From NCBI GenBank assembly GCA_945859605.1, contig OX243821.1, forward strand, positions 13,398,335 to 13,462,334: a stretch of 64,000 bases of DNA, written 5' to 3'. Below the pieces are notes generated by a model. That model had not been told where the DNA came from and ran no database searches. It saw only the letters and a program-made list of their open reading frames with translations. Positions 43,580 through 54,197 of the stretch are shown here, in pieces (position 1 is the first letter of the stretch; every line of letters starts with the position of its first letter). This DNA comes from Lumbricus rubellus (Eukaryota > Annelida > Clitellata > Crassiclitellata > Lumbricidae). The position numbers were made by a program, and so were the translations under genes.

Positions 43580-44613
43580 AATGCTGAAACATCAGCAACA
43601 AGTGAAAATTTATGACGCTAAAGTACACGTTTACCTAGTGGAGTGCCAAACAGGAGGAATTGCATTTCTAGTCATTTCATGAAGAAGCTTATTGGCCACC
43701 ATCTTGGAATACACAGGTCTATTCAAAGACCGAGGAAAACAGAATTGCGGTAACAATTACAAGATTGGCTGCAGCCTGCATGTGAAAACCTTTATTTAGT
43801 AAATAATGACTCCAGTGAAATGGGGATTATCAAGTTAGAGTAATTAAAAAGTTCGCTTCACATATATAACTATTTTCTTAACGAATTCTCGACTTTAAGT
43901 TCATGGTTCATATGCAAATTCTTTAACTCGGTAATCCATATTTGAGTGTGCATAATTTCATTTTACAGATTCCAATATTCTGACTGTTCAGTTTGGCATG
44001 TTGAGCACTATCGATAAGACTAAAGTGACAGTACTGTCAAGATCATTTTTATTTATCTGCTGTTTTTGATGTGGTGCCCATATTCTTGCATAAATAGATT
44101 GATGAAAATTCCTGGTAAAATAGAATTTGGAATGATGGCACAGTTATTTTATGTGATGATATCTGCAGTATTCACTGAATGTAAAGGATTAGAAAGAATT
44201 TGGCTTTGACCTTATCGATGTAAACGCAGATAGCTTTTGGCTCATAAGTTATTTTTCAGTTTGCTTTAGCTATTACACGCAGTTACCATTATGCCATACT
44301 CTGCACTGTCCTGACACGGAAATGCATACAATCCATATATGAAAAGTGTCAGCACCAACCGGGTATGCATTGTTCTAAATCAAACTTATCATTTGAAATA
44401 TAAAAATTTTAGATGATGTGACTTCAAATTGCTTTGATTTGTACTTGACTTTTCATAGATCTGATGCTCCTACAGAGTATTTGCAATAAGTTATATAGAG
44501 TTCACACATACATTTTACTAACTTATTCACTCATTCTACTATACATAATCAATCGAAATAAAATTATTTGGTATATTTTATAGCACAAAATGTAGATCGT
44601 CTTGTAGGGTTGA
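43580..44613 (+). repeat. 5' spacer before gene 8
   Basis: Blocks are shared with 59740-61060 (TTTATTTAGTAAATAATGA, CTTTAAGTTCATGGTTCATA, GATTTATCTGCTG-like). The promoter-proximal part (GTATTTGCAATAAGTTATAT) is shared with gene 5. No gene is seen. Confidence 0.55.
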
Positions 44614-44824
44614 TATATAAACCTGTTAAATGAATATAAAGATCAAATTTATACTGTTTAGCAGCTACATGACATATTGATATTGAGTGACAACGAGTTG
44701 CAAGACGATGTCTACATCTCATACTCGCTTAACCTATCTTCAGTGAAAGTCGAACTATATGATTAGAAATTGAATTGCTCTTGTTCTCCACTCCTCTGGT
44801 TGTGAAAAACTGTGAATAATGTAG
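44614..44824 (+). promoter_or_regulatory. Putative core promoter and 5' leader of ZNF gene 8
   Basis: TATATAAA lies at 44614-44621. The leader is shorter than in paralogues (about 200 bp to the ATG at 44825) because of small deletions. Confidence 0.5.
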
Positions 44825-45076
44825 ATGTTTCCAAATCGAAGTCAGAATTCATTTGCTGGTCACAGTCAGCTAACAATATACTTCGAAACACAATCTGGTG
44901 AAAAACCATACAGATGCAAGTTTTGTCAGAAAACATTTACTCATGGTGATCATCTAAAACTACACATGAGAAGCCATACTGATGAAACACCATTCAGATG
45001 TCAGTTATGTCTGTCATCATTTGCAAGAAATAGTCATCTCAAAAGGCACATGTTCACCCATACTGGTGGGTTGTAG
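44825..45076 (+). pseudogene. ZNF gene 8, 5' part (cut by a foldback insertion)
   Basis: The frame gives 83 residues. It starts at an ATG that in paralogues lies in the leader. The fossil finger is open here (MFPNRSQNSFAGHSQLTIYF) because the segment with the usual TAG is deleted. Two canonical fingers follow (CKFCQKTFTHGDHLKLH; CQLCLSSFARNSHLKRH). The frame then enters the transposon at 45068 and stops at TAG 45074-45076. On its own it would be a two-finger peptide without the family tail. Together with 45861-46835 it represents one interrupted gene. Confidence 0.8.
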
Positions 45077-45872
45077 GACAAAACCCCCCTGGACATAACC
45101 CCCCCCGGACATAACCCCCCCCGGACAAAACCCCCCCCGGACAAAACCCCCCCCAGGGTAGGACAAAACCCCCCCTGGTAGAGTATATTACATAAGTTGT
45201 CGTACTATAAAACGGCGGTCCTAAGTACGCAAGATGAAAAGAATTCTCGCTAAACAGAAGCCGGATTGATACAAATAAATTTTACTTAAATGGAAGCTGG
45301 ATTCATGAAAATTTTCTTGCATAAATTGGAGCTGGATGGACAAATTCCATCTTCAAATTATCGCCGAATGAAATGAAACTGTAGCTTAAGTTGCTGCTCT
45401 TTATAGGCTCTTGGACAGTAGGCTACTATAAGTGTCAATACCCCAGGCTAATGGCATTAATTAGGCAAAGTTGACAGCGCTACGAAACCCTGCGAGAAAA
45501 CACAATAAAGGTGGTGTGACACCTCTCCGAAACCCTGCGAGAAAACACAATAAAGGTGGGGTGACACCTCTCCGAAACCCTGCGAGAAAACACAATAAAG
45601 GGGGTGTGACACGGCTACGAAAACAGGCGAAAACTTACGTCCAGTTGGCTTGTGGCATTAAGTATACCAAGTTAAAACAACTACGAAAACCTGGACAATT
45701 AAGCTTTATCAACCGACTGCAGAATAGGCCATTTGCACGGTAAAGGGGGGGTTTTGTCCGGGGGGGGTTTTGTCCTAGGTAAAATCGGGGGGGTTTGTGT
45801 CCGGGGGGGGTTTTGTCCGGGGGGGTTTTTGTCCGGGGGGGGTTTTGTCCAGGGGGGGGAATGTCCGATCAC
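45068..45872. mobile_element. Foldback element inside ZNF gene 8 (GGACAAAACCCCCC ends)
   Basis: The terminal arrays are tandem GGACAAAACCCCCC-type units at the left (45076-45177) and the inverse (GGGGGGTTTTGTCC) at the right (45745-45869). The target CATACTGGT, the HTG linker codons of a finger, is present at 45059-45067 and 45873-45881; the match can extend to 11 bp. The interior contains an AAAACGGCGGTCCTAAG block and minisatellite (GAAGCCGGATTGA), plus a 45-bp tandem repeat. It is the same family as 12967-14627, including subterminal similarity. No transposase is present. Confidence 0.88.
45478..45620. repeat. Three-copy 45-bp tandem repeat
   Basis: GAAACCCTGCGAGAAAACAC recurs at 45484, 45529 and 45574. 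It is internal to the foldback element. The 90-residue open frame over it is repetitive and has no recognisable domain, so I do not call a gene. Confidence 0.85.
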
Positions 45873-46835
45873 CATACTGGTGAAAAACCATACAGGTGCA
45901 AGTTATGTCAGGAAGCATTTATTGAGGGTAGTAATCTGAGAATACACATGCGAAGCCATACTGGTGAAAAGCCATACAAGTGCAAGTTATGTCAGAAAGA
46001 ATTTATTCAAGGTCATCATCTGAAAAGTCACATGATCACTCATACGGGTGAAAAGTCATACATGTGCCAGATATGTCAGAAAGCATTTACTCAAGGTAGT
46101 AGTCTGAACAGGCACATGAGATTCCATACTGGTGAAAAGTCATATATTTGCAAGTTGTGTGTGAAATCATTTGCTAGAGAAGATCAACTAACAACGCACA
46201 TGAGATCCCATACTGGTGAAAAGCCATACACATGCATGTTTTGTAAGAAATCATTCACTAATCCTAGCCATGTGAGAATGCACTTGAGAATCCATACTGG
46301 TGAAAAGCCATTCAGGTGCCATTTATGTCAGAAAACATTTACTCAAGGTAATCATCTGAAAACTCATATGATAAGCCATACTCGTGAAAAGCCATACATG
46401 TGCAAGTTGTTTAAGAAATCGTTTGACAATCATAGTCATCTAAAAATGCACATAACAACAGATGTCGGTGTAAAACAATACAAGTCCGAGTCACATCAGA
46501 AACCATTTACAGTTGCCAGTCATCCGAAGAGTTTTATGAGTACCCGTACTCAAACAGGAGAAAAACCAAACATAAGCAAGTTTTGTGACAAAGGATTCAC
46601 AAGTTTCACAAAGAACATATTATATCCTCAATGTAGCAGAATGCCAGGTCGTTTACCGAATATCAGAGATGAAGAATGTTTGTTTCATGGCAAATTGGAT
46701 GGAAAAGCGTCTTTTTCTAAATCTTTTGGATGTGGTCAGTGTGATGAAATGCTAGATGTTGAGAAAGAATTTATGGAGCATTGTTCTAGCCATCGATTTT
46801 CGCCACCTTTCGAGTTGGATGTTTACATGTGCTGA
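45861..46835 (+). CDS. ZNF gene 8, 3' part: six-finger C2H2 ORF with transposon-supplied ATG
   Basis: The product is 324 residues. The ATG at 45861 lies in the last repeat unit of the foldback element (GAATGTCC), and it continues in frame as MSDHHTGEKP into the fingers. Six canonical fingers follow, then two decayed ones (CKLFKKSF…TTD, and one lacking its Cys pair). The tail has [27 protein letters not shown] and EKEFMEHCSSH and ends in Cys. AATAAA lies at 46884-46889. The frame also extends upstream through Gly-rich repeat codons but without another ATG nearby. Expression would need a promoter in the element or read-through from the original TATA box at 44614. It could be a living chimera or the intact half of a pseudogene. 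Confidence 0.75.
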   Translation: MSDHHTGEKPYRCKLCQEAFIEGSNLRIHMRSHTGEKPYKCKLCQKEFIQGHHLKSHMITHTGEKSYMCQICQKAFTQGSSLNRHMRFHTGEKSYICKLCVKSFAREDQLTTHMRSHTGEKPYTCMFCKKSFTNPSHVRMHLRIHTGEKPFRCHLCQKTFTQGNHLKTHMISHTREKPYMCKLFKKSFDNHSHLKMHITTDVGVKQYKSESHQKPFTVASHPKSFMSTRTQTGEKPNISKFCDKGFTSFTKNILYPQCSRMPGRLPNIRDEECLFHGKLDGKASFSKSFGCGQCDEMLDVEKEFMEHCSSHRFSPPFELDVYMC

Positions 46836-47538
46836 CTTTTAAATCCACATAATTGCAGTTGAAACAAAATTGTTATTGAGATAAATAAAAGATGTTACGT
46901 TCTGCCTGTGCTTCAAAATGTAGTTGTAAGAAAAGACCTACAACTTATTGATCATCATCTTGAACATTGAAGTGGAACTTCTGCAGATTTTATGATTCAT
47001 GTTAACTATTTCAATTTCGGTGAAAATCATGCTGAACAATTCAATTGGCTTTTGGCTCAAATTGGTTGTACTATAATACAATGTTGGATGGCTCAGTATT
47101 TTGTCTTAGAGTTTTATCTGTGTAACTAACTTTACTTTATTAGAAAAATAATTACTGCTGACAGATGAAATCTGAAGCCATCCTGCGAGCATTTAAATGC
47201 AGACCTAAATGAAGTCGTTGATAAAGTGAGAGACTGGACACTGATGGCATAGAATACAACAATTTGCAGAAAGTGATTCTAGCGCATACCAAAACATCGT
47301 TGTATTAAACGTTGCAGATTTTAAAAATTTCTACAGAATCTTACGACTTTAGAAGCTCATTCTTCAATGTCAGCTGTCAACAATCAACTTTGAATCAGAA
47401 TCCATTCACTGGGCTCTTCGTGTTTTCGGAACTTAATTTCTGACACTTCCAGTATCAATATATTATCTATAATCTTACAGCATGCGGTCTGGAATTGATA
47501 ATTAAAGTCAATACTTACTTATTATTCAACCAGTGTTC
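46836..47538 (+). repeat. 3' flank of gene 8 and short 5' spacer piece
   Basis: This conserved flank has AATAAA (46884-46889) and GAGAGACTGGACACTGATGG. It is shortened relative to others and joined near 47350 to the CAATCAACTTTGAATCAGAA spacer block. It ends at ATTTTGAGT, the target of the next element. No gene is seen. Confidence 0.55.
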
Positions 47539-47547
47539 ATTTTGAGT

Positions 47548-48115
47548 GGTGTCACGACAACTGGTCTACAGACAATTTGTCTAACGACAACTGGTATACA
47601 TACAACTGATCCAGCACTTGAAAAATGGAAGCTGGGTAAAAGTTTTTTAAGGTGAAATGGAGGTTGCATTGATGAAAAATCGCAAGAGAAATGGAATCTG
47701 AATGAAGGTTCTTTTAGAGGTGAAATAGAAGCTGGATTGACGAAAATAATGCATGAGAAATCACATCTGGATGAAGGTATTTTTAGATCTGAGATAGAAG
47801 CTGGATTGATGAAAACGCTTTAAGCAATGGAAGCTGGTTGAGAGTATTATCATATTTGAATTAGAAAATTGATTGACAAAAGTAACGAGCGAGAAATAAA
47901 AGGTATTTTCAGATCTGAAGTAGAAGCTCGATGCATGTTGAAATACATGAATGAAAATCATCAATCCAGCTTCCATTTCACTTTTTTTCATAAATCCAGC
48001 TTCTATTTCATCAATACTAGTCGTCTGTAGACCAGTTGTCGTTAGACCAATAATTATTGTCTGTAGACGAGTTATCGTTAGATAACATCTGTGCACCAAT
48101 AATTGCCGTGAAACC
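47548..48115. mobile_element. GACAACT-type foldback element, 568 bp, 9-bp target duplication
   Basis: ATTTTGAGT flanks the element at 47539-47547 and 48116-48124; paralogous spacers read GTTCATTTTGAGTGACAAAG once. The left end is GGTGTCACGACAACTGG and the right end has decayed GTTGTCGTTAGACC units closing with GCCGTGAAACC. The core is AGAAGCTGGATTGA minisatellite, switching orientation near 47960. It has no coding capacity. Confidence 0.88.
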
Positions 48116-48124
48116 ATTTTGAGT

Positions 48125-48509
48125 GACACCTCGTCATTTTAGAAAGAATTTCATTACAGTTATTACGTCAATAAGATTCGTAAAATTAAACAAAATTATT
48201 GACATTTTCTTTTCGTTCAGTGGCTCAGATTTGCGTCTAGTTACTTAAATGTGAAGATCCCTAAAAAGGTTTTTGAAGGAAATTATATGAGAGTCGCAAA
48301 CAATATAATCGTGTCTATGGTCGTATTGAAGTTGGACGCTACAAAGTGTTCGCTAGGTGACAGACTATACTTTTAACACGCTCCAGCTGATTTATCGTCA
48401 TAGCAAAACACTTTAATCATTCGCCATTTTGTGCTGATGGAAAAACGAAGATGTGGATAGACATAACCCTTCTGGATTAGCCAAAGGAGAAGCTTCTGTA
48501 GGTTGCTAA
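48125..48509 (+). repeat. 5' spacer fragment
   Basis: The spacer continues (CGTCATTTTAGAAAGAATT, CGCCATTTTGT at 48422-48432) up to the GGTTGCTAA at which the next element begins. No gene is seen. Confidence 0.55.
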
Positions 48510-49116
48510 GGTAAACGTGTATTTTAGCGTCGTAAATTTTTTCACGCTTATAATGGCTCAAAAAGCGCCGTATATTATTTACGTATTCCGTTGAAAAAAC
48601 CGTTTTAGCGGTTCATGTTTCTATTGAAAAGTTAAAAGCAAGAAAAATTGAACGGATATTGAAAGTTGGATTGACGAAAAACTTCTTGGTGAAATAGAAT
48701 TTGGATGATGAAAATCATTTGCTAAATGGGACTGGATTAATGGCTGAAATGGAAGCTGGATTTACGAAAATAGCGCTTAAGAAATGGAAGCTGAATTGAT
48801 GAAAAGAATGTTTGAGAAATAGAAGTTGGATTGATGAAAAATATTTTTCACAAATAGAAGCGGATTGCTGCAAAAATTCTTGATTAAATATGAGCTGGAT
48901 TGATGATGACTAATTTTTAAAAATCAAATTTGGATTAATGAAAAAATAATTGTTGCTCCAGCAGAAACTGGATTAATTAAAATGATTCATGCCAAGGTAG
49001 AAGTGGACTTGGTGAAATACCTGCATGAGTTCTAAAAATCGCAACCAGACAAAAAATACGCTATTTATTTTAAGCTAAGCTGTTTGGAATAAAATAAGCT
49101 AAAATACGCTTTTACC
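48510..49116. mobile_element. GGTAAA-ended element with minisatellite core
   Basis: The left end GGTAAACGTGTATTTTAGCG is matched by an inverted right end (GCTAAAATACGCTTTTACC, to 49116). The interior is largely AATGGAAGCTGGATTGATGA minisatellite in one orientation. The left 20 bases are almost those of the element at 16423. No clear target duplication is seen, so the boundaries are less sure. Confidence 0.6.
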
Positions 49117-50059
49117 GAAGCTTAATAAAAAAAAAACATTTATGCATCATCTATGTTATGAAGTTTTTATTGTTTGTACTAATTAGATCAAATGGATGTG
49201 GCCTACGACGCAGATTGTATTTGCCAGGAGGTATATATGTGAAAATTTTTACAAAGAACATGATCATTGTCTTTTATTATAGCTTTGAAAAGGGCAGCAT
49301 CAGCAGCCTGAGTCTGCTTTAGATGAATCAGAAGTGAGGAATTCAGCTCGTTTGACATGTCTTAAGTAGGAACCTTTTGATGGGGTCGACCTAAGAGTCT
49401 CGGACGTCTATAGCTGATCATTTTAAAAGGAATTGTATTACAGTTGTCTACCGTTACGTGACACCTTTTCCTGCACTAGTCACGAATATGCGAACATGTG
49501 TGGCAATTTAAAAAACACAGTAGGCTAGCACAATTATTACTAAGCCCTTGTAGCGTCATGTCTGCGTTACGCATAGAAATTGTCATTGTTATTATTATTA
49601 TTATTATTATTAAACAGATTGATGAGAATAGTTTTTAATAAAAAAATTAATGCAGGATTTATGGAGATGTATTGATGAAAAATAGTTGCTGCCAAAATAG
49701 AGGCGGGATTGATGACACGAATTCTTGCCTAAACAGAAACTAGCTTTATCATATACAAATGACTCTATTGCTGATAGATCTCATAGCTCTCAAGATGTCT
49801 GTTTTAATTTCATATTGCGATTATTATTATTCATATATTTCATTCTCATTCTACCTTGGGCAATCCAATGGTAGTGAAAACTGTAAATAGCCTGATTCAT
49901 AGCTTTTTCTTAAATGATGTTCCATCAGTGCAGTTGCAGTAAGTTCTATAGTGTGCGCACATACCAACTATCTTAGTCATTCATTCTACTATAATCAGCC
50001 GAAATGAAATTATTTTATATACTTTATGGCACAGAATGTATATCGTTTAGAAGCGGTGA
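49117..50059 (+). repeat. 5' spacer before gene 9
   Basis: An unassigned AT-rich stretch (49117-49400) is followed by spacer blocks (GTCTACCGTTACGTGACACC at 49447, GTAGGCTAGCACAATTATTA). A short ATT-repeat tail at 49590-49613 resembles a SINE end. A promoter-proximal block resembling 61190-61500 follows. No gene is seen. Confidence 0.55.
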
Positions 50060-50392
50060 TATAAAAATCTGTGAAATGAAAATAAATATCATATTTGTAC
50101 TGTTCTATTTACCAGCTACATGACGAATTGATATTGAGTGACAACGAGTTGCAAGACAAGGTCTACATCTCAGTAATCTTCATCAAGTAAATTCCAATGG
50201 ATTTATGATGAGATCAACCTTTGCTATAGTCGGAATGAACCTATCTTCTGTTAAAGTCACACTATAGGATTAGAAATTGAATTGCTCCTGTTCTGCACTC
50301 CTCTGGTTGTGAAAAAGTGTGAATAGTTTAAATGTTTCTAAGTCGAAGTCTCGCACATTAGAAATCATTTGCTGATCAAAAATCAGCTGACA
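50060..50392 (+). promoter_or_regulatory. Putative core promoter and 5' leader of ZNF gene 9
   Basis: The TATA-like element here is TATAAAAA (50060-50067), slightly changed from TATATAAA. The leader otherwise matches genes 6 and 7. The fossil finger with its in-frame TAG (50358-50360) lies just before the start. Confidence 0.5.
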
Positions 50393-51451
50393 ATGAATAT
50401 GGGAAAACATACTGTTGAAAAGCCATTCAGATGTCAGTTATGTCAGAAAACATTTACTCGCCGTGGTAATCTGAAAATGCACATGAGAACCCATACTGGT
50501 GAAAAGCCATACAGGTGCAAGTTATGTCAGAAAACATTTACTCATGGTTTTAGTCTGAACAGGCACATGAGAATCCATACTGCTGAAAAGTCATATACAT
50601 GCCAGTTGTGTAAGAAATCATTCACTGATCCTAGTAATCTGAAAAGGCACACGATCACTCATACTGGTGAAAAGCCATACAGGTGCAAGTTATGTCAGAA
50701 AACATTTACTGAAGGTAGTACTCTGAAACGGCACATGAGAAGCCATACTGGTGAAAAACCATACATCTGCCAGTTCTGTCAGAAAATATTTACTCAAGGT
50801 AGTGGTCTGAAAAAGCACATGAGAATCCATACTGGTGAAAAGTCATACATGTGCAAGTTGTGTAAGAAATCATTCACTGATCACAGTCATCTAAAACTAC
50901 ACATGAGAAGCCATACTGGTGAAAAACCATACAGGTGCGAGTTATGTCAGAAAACATTTACTGGATGTTGTGATCTAAAAAGGCACATGAGAAGCCATAC
51001 TGGTGAAAAGCCATATGCATGCAAGTTCTGTAAGAAATCATTCACTGATCGTAGCAATCTGAATAAGCACATGAGAAGCCATACTGGTGAAAAGCCATAC
51101 AGGTGCAAGTTATGTCAGACAACATTTACTCAAAGTAGTCATCCGAAGAGTCATATGAGTACAAAAGCAGGAGAAAACCCAAACACATGCAAGATGTGTC
51201 ACAAAGGATTCACACGTTTCCAAAAGAACAAATTATTATATCCTCATTGTAGCGGAATGGCAGGTAGTTTACCGAATATCGGAGATGAAGAAGGTTTATT
51301 TCATGGCAAATTGGATGGAATTTCATCATTTTCTAAGTCTTTTGGATGCGCTTTGTGTGACGAAATGCTGGATGTTGAGAAAGAATTTCTGGAGCATTGT
51401 TCTAGCCATCGATTTTCACCACCTTTCGAGTTCGGTGCTTACCCGTGTTGA
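50393..51451 (+). CDS. ZNF gene 9: eight-finger C2H2 protein with family tail
   Basis: The product is 352 residues from the ATG at 50393 (MNMGKHTVEKP). Frame extension to 50369 would need a non-ATG start. Eight canonical fingers are followed by a ninth that lacks its second His (HMSTK). The tail has [28 protein letters not shown] and [11 protein letters not shown] and ends in Cys. The finger order resembles gene 7 (SFTDP, TFTEGST, IFTQGSG, SFTDHSH) but helices differ at contact positions. AATAAA at 51496-51501 lies just before a large palindrome in the 3' flank. Confidence 0.9.
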   Translation: MNMGKHTVEKPFRCQLCQKTFTRRGNLKMHMRTHTGEKPYRCKLCQKTFTHGFSLNRHMRIHTAEKSYTCQLCKKSFTDPSNLKRHTITHTGEKPYRCKLCQKTFTEGSTLKRHMRSHTGEKPYICQFCQKIFTQGSGLKKHMRIHTGEKSYMCKLCKKSFTDHSHLKLHMRSHTGEKPYRCELCQKTFTGCCDLKRHMRSHTGEKPYACKFCKKSFTDRSNLNKHMRSHTGEKPYRCKLCQTTFTQSSHPKSHMSTKAGENPNTCKMCHKGFTRFQKNKLLYPHCSGMAGSLPNIGDEEGLFHGKLDGISSFSKSFGCALCDEMLDVEKEFLEHCSSHRFSPPFEFGAYPC

Positions 51452-51504
51452 CTTTTGAATCCACACAATTGCAGTTGAAACAAAATTGTTGCTGAAATAA
51501 ATGA

Positions 51505-51638
51505 AAGATGATGATCAATAAGTTGTAGGTCTCTTTTACAACTACATTTTGAAGCTCAGGCGTTTGAAGCTCAGGCAGAACGCCTGAGCTTCAAAATGTA
51601 GTTGTAAAAGAGACCTACAACTTATTGATCATCATCTT
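51505..51638. repeat. 58-bp perfect palindrome in the 3' flank of gene 9
   Basis: Arms 51505-51562 and 51581-51638 are exact reverse complements, separated by an 18-bp spacer. The spacer is itself the reverse complement of the ancestral TTCTGCCTGAGCTTCAAA (compare 25210-25227). The right arm is normal 3' flank; the left arm is the added, inverted copy. It would form a stable RNA hairpin in a transcript that reads through the AATAAA. Confidence 0.9.
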
Positions 51639-53739
51639 GAACATTAAAGTGGATTAATCTGTCTACAGATTTTATGAATGTCAACTATTTCATCTTCGGT
51701 TAAAATCATACTGAACAATTAAATTACGTTCAGGCGGTTCTATCATACAAGGTTGGATGACTCAATATTTTGTCTTCGAGCTGTATGCATAGAGGCGGTA
51801 TGGTATCTGTGTATAAGCTTATACATTTAACTAACTTTACCCGAAATTAGAAAAGTAACTACAGATGAAATTTGAAGCCATCAATAATAATAATAAAAAT
51901 AACAATGCATCCAATGCATGCGTTTTCTCGTTGGACCAGTTGTCGTGGAACCCATTTAAACACAGAACTAAATGAAGTCTTCGATAAAAGTGAGAGACTG
52001 GATAACTGGTGGCATTGGATAAAACAATTTCATGAAGCTATCATACAGTCTATTTCTTTGAAGTGAATACCAAAACTCGTGTGTATCAAACGCCACAAAA
52101 TTTAAAAAGATTTCAGAATCTTACTATTTCATTAGCTCCTTTTGAAATCCAAACAGATGTCTAGTATTTCAGAATCCGCATGCTCTTTCTCAATCTGACA
52201 GATGATTTGTGTTAGTAATCAAAGGAAACAGTGAAATTATTTGTTATGTGAATAGCCTGGTAGTGATTTCAATAATTCATATGTATACGGGAGAAAAATG
52301 ATAGAGGTATACCTGATAAATCGGAAGTATTTTGATCTTGGTGGAGAGTAATCTGAAAAAGCACATGACAGCTTGACAGCTTCATCATTGAACCAGCTTA
52401 AGCTCCATGCACGGACACAGTCACAGGATCTGAAAATGGGAAAGTGAATTGCTCAGATATTTTGACCGTTAATTTTCATCACATTTAGTATCAGACTACA
52501 ATTAATAAATCAAAGGAGCGTTTCTCAAAGAGAATATATTATAAATTATATTGTGAATCCGCAAGTGAACGTTGTTTTAAAATAGTAGACCTATACTACA
52601 TTGTCTGATGGACACAAAGCATGTTCATCAAAATGTTTTGGATGTGGTTTATAATTATGACGAATTGTACATAATATTTCTTGTGCACTATTCTAGCCGT
52701 TGCATGATTTCTTCAACTGACAACTGAGTTGGTGCAATTTGATGAATTAGGATTCATCGTTATTTCATTTGAATTTTTTTATTATTTTATGCAACGCTAC
52801 AGGGATCCGAGCTCTTTGTATTCAGTTCATTTAAGAAAACTTGTTACAGTACTTATTCATTGAGATGTAAAGAATTCAAAGGTTCCTCCTATCAGCGCCA
52901 TATTCAATAATTAGCCTAGCTTCAAAGAAATAAATACTTTAGAAAATCATAATTCAATAAATCGGTACAAGCCAGATATAGGATTGTTGAGCGTCTGTAG
53001 AGTATAGTGCGGTACGCCTACTCGGGGAAATCAATATATTTCGTTCTTTTACGTGAATTTGAAGCTGTAAGAACGAGGATACAGACTGAACGATGGCTAA
53101 CGTGAGTGAAGTTACATTACATTAAATTTGTCGCAGTAGCCGTCAACCATCAACTTTGGATGAGAATCCATTGGCTCTGGTCATCGTGTTTTCGCAACTT
53201 GCCATTTGTGACTCTTCCAGTATTTAAATATTATTTTTTATTATCTGTCAGCGTGTGGTCTGCAATTGATAAATAAAGCGAATACTTACTTATGTTACAA
53301 GCTGTGTTCATTTTGAGTGACAAAGTTTTGTCATTTTAGAAAGAATTTGTTGCAGTTATTACGTAAACGAAATTGGTTCAATTTAGTGGCTTACTTTCGA
53401 TCAATAGTTCAGATTTGCGTTTAATCACTGAAATGTGAACATCGCTAAAAAGTTTGTTTAAAGCAATAGGTCATATGACAGTCGCGAACAAAGAATAATG
53501 TCTGAAAGTCTTAATTTATGTTGACGTTAAAATGTATTCGCTAGATGACAGCCTATATTTTAAACAAGCTCCAGCTGACTTCTCGTCGTAACACTTTAAT
53601 CATTCGCCATTTTGTCCTGATGACAAAGTGAAGCAGATGTGGACGGATTAGCCAAAGGAGAACCCTCTCGATTTTTTCTCCGCCAGAGAACCTTTTCTAT
53701 CGATTGATCATTTTTAAAAGAATCGTATTACAGTTATCC
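51639..53739 (+). repeat. 3' flank of gene 9 and 5' spacer (copy B of 25253-27450)
   Basis: The blocks are as in copy A: the relic GACCAGTTGTCGTGGAACC (about 51935), the TGACCGTTAATTTTCATC block and CGCCATTTTGT at 53605-53615. It ends at the ACCGGT site where a MITE has inserted. No gene is seen. Confidence 0.6.
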
Positions 53740-53745
53740 ACCGGT

Positions 53746-54191
53746 GTAAAGGTTTCAAATTACCCCCTCCTAAACATTACCCCCCGGTAACTTGAAACCG
53801 GTCTCAGATTACCCCCCGGAAACTAGATTTGCATCAATCATCGCATTTATTGCACTAATAAAACCAGAAAAATCATCCCGCTTCTTGTTTTGGTCTGCAG
53901 AATATCATCCGTCATCCCACTTCGTGTTTTGTTATCGATATTTTGATCCGAAAAAAATAATAGCCTCGAAGACATTTTCTCCATTGTAACTTCAGCGGCG
54001 ATTAGTATTTTAATTACAGATGGAAATATTGATAACAAACCACGAAGTGGGATGACGGATGAAAATCTTCGGACCAAAACACGAAGCGGGATGATTTTTC
54101 CGATTATTTTAGTGCAATAAATGCGATGATTGGTCCAATTTACAGTTTTCAGGGGGGTAATGTTTAGGAGGGGGTAATCTGAAACCTTTAC
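53746..54191. mobile_element. 446-bp palindromic MITE with GTAAAGG ends, ACCGGT target duplication
   Basis: The 40-bp terminal inverted repeats (GTAAAGGTTTCAAATTACCC… with one mismatch) end in C-runs. ACCGGT occurs at 53740-53745 and 54192-54197, while segmental copy A has a single ACCGGT (about 27450), giving a direct empty site. Almost the whole element folds back on itself: ATCATCGCATTTATTGCACT near 53837 pairs with its complement near 54110. Its internal unit (CACGAAGCGGGATGAT) is a variant of the dispersed minisatellite. It has no coding capacity and the superfamily is unknown. Confidence 0.9.
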
Positions 54192-54197
54192 ACCGGT

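Noticed and set aside
45471..45743. 90-codon open frame with repeated NPARKHNKGG
   Set aside because: It is produced by the 45-bp tandem repeat inside the foldback element; there is no start context or homology.
45795..45860. Gly-rich N-terminal extension of gene 8 3' part
   Set aside because: These codons come from the GGGGGGTTTTGTCC terminal repeats and need a non-ATG start. The ATG at 45861 is preferred.
53792..54077. Short ORFs on both strands near 54 kb
   Set aside because: They lie within the palindromic MITE and mirror each other because the element is an inverted repeat.
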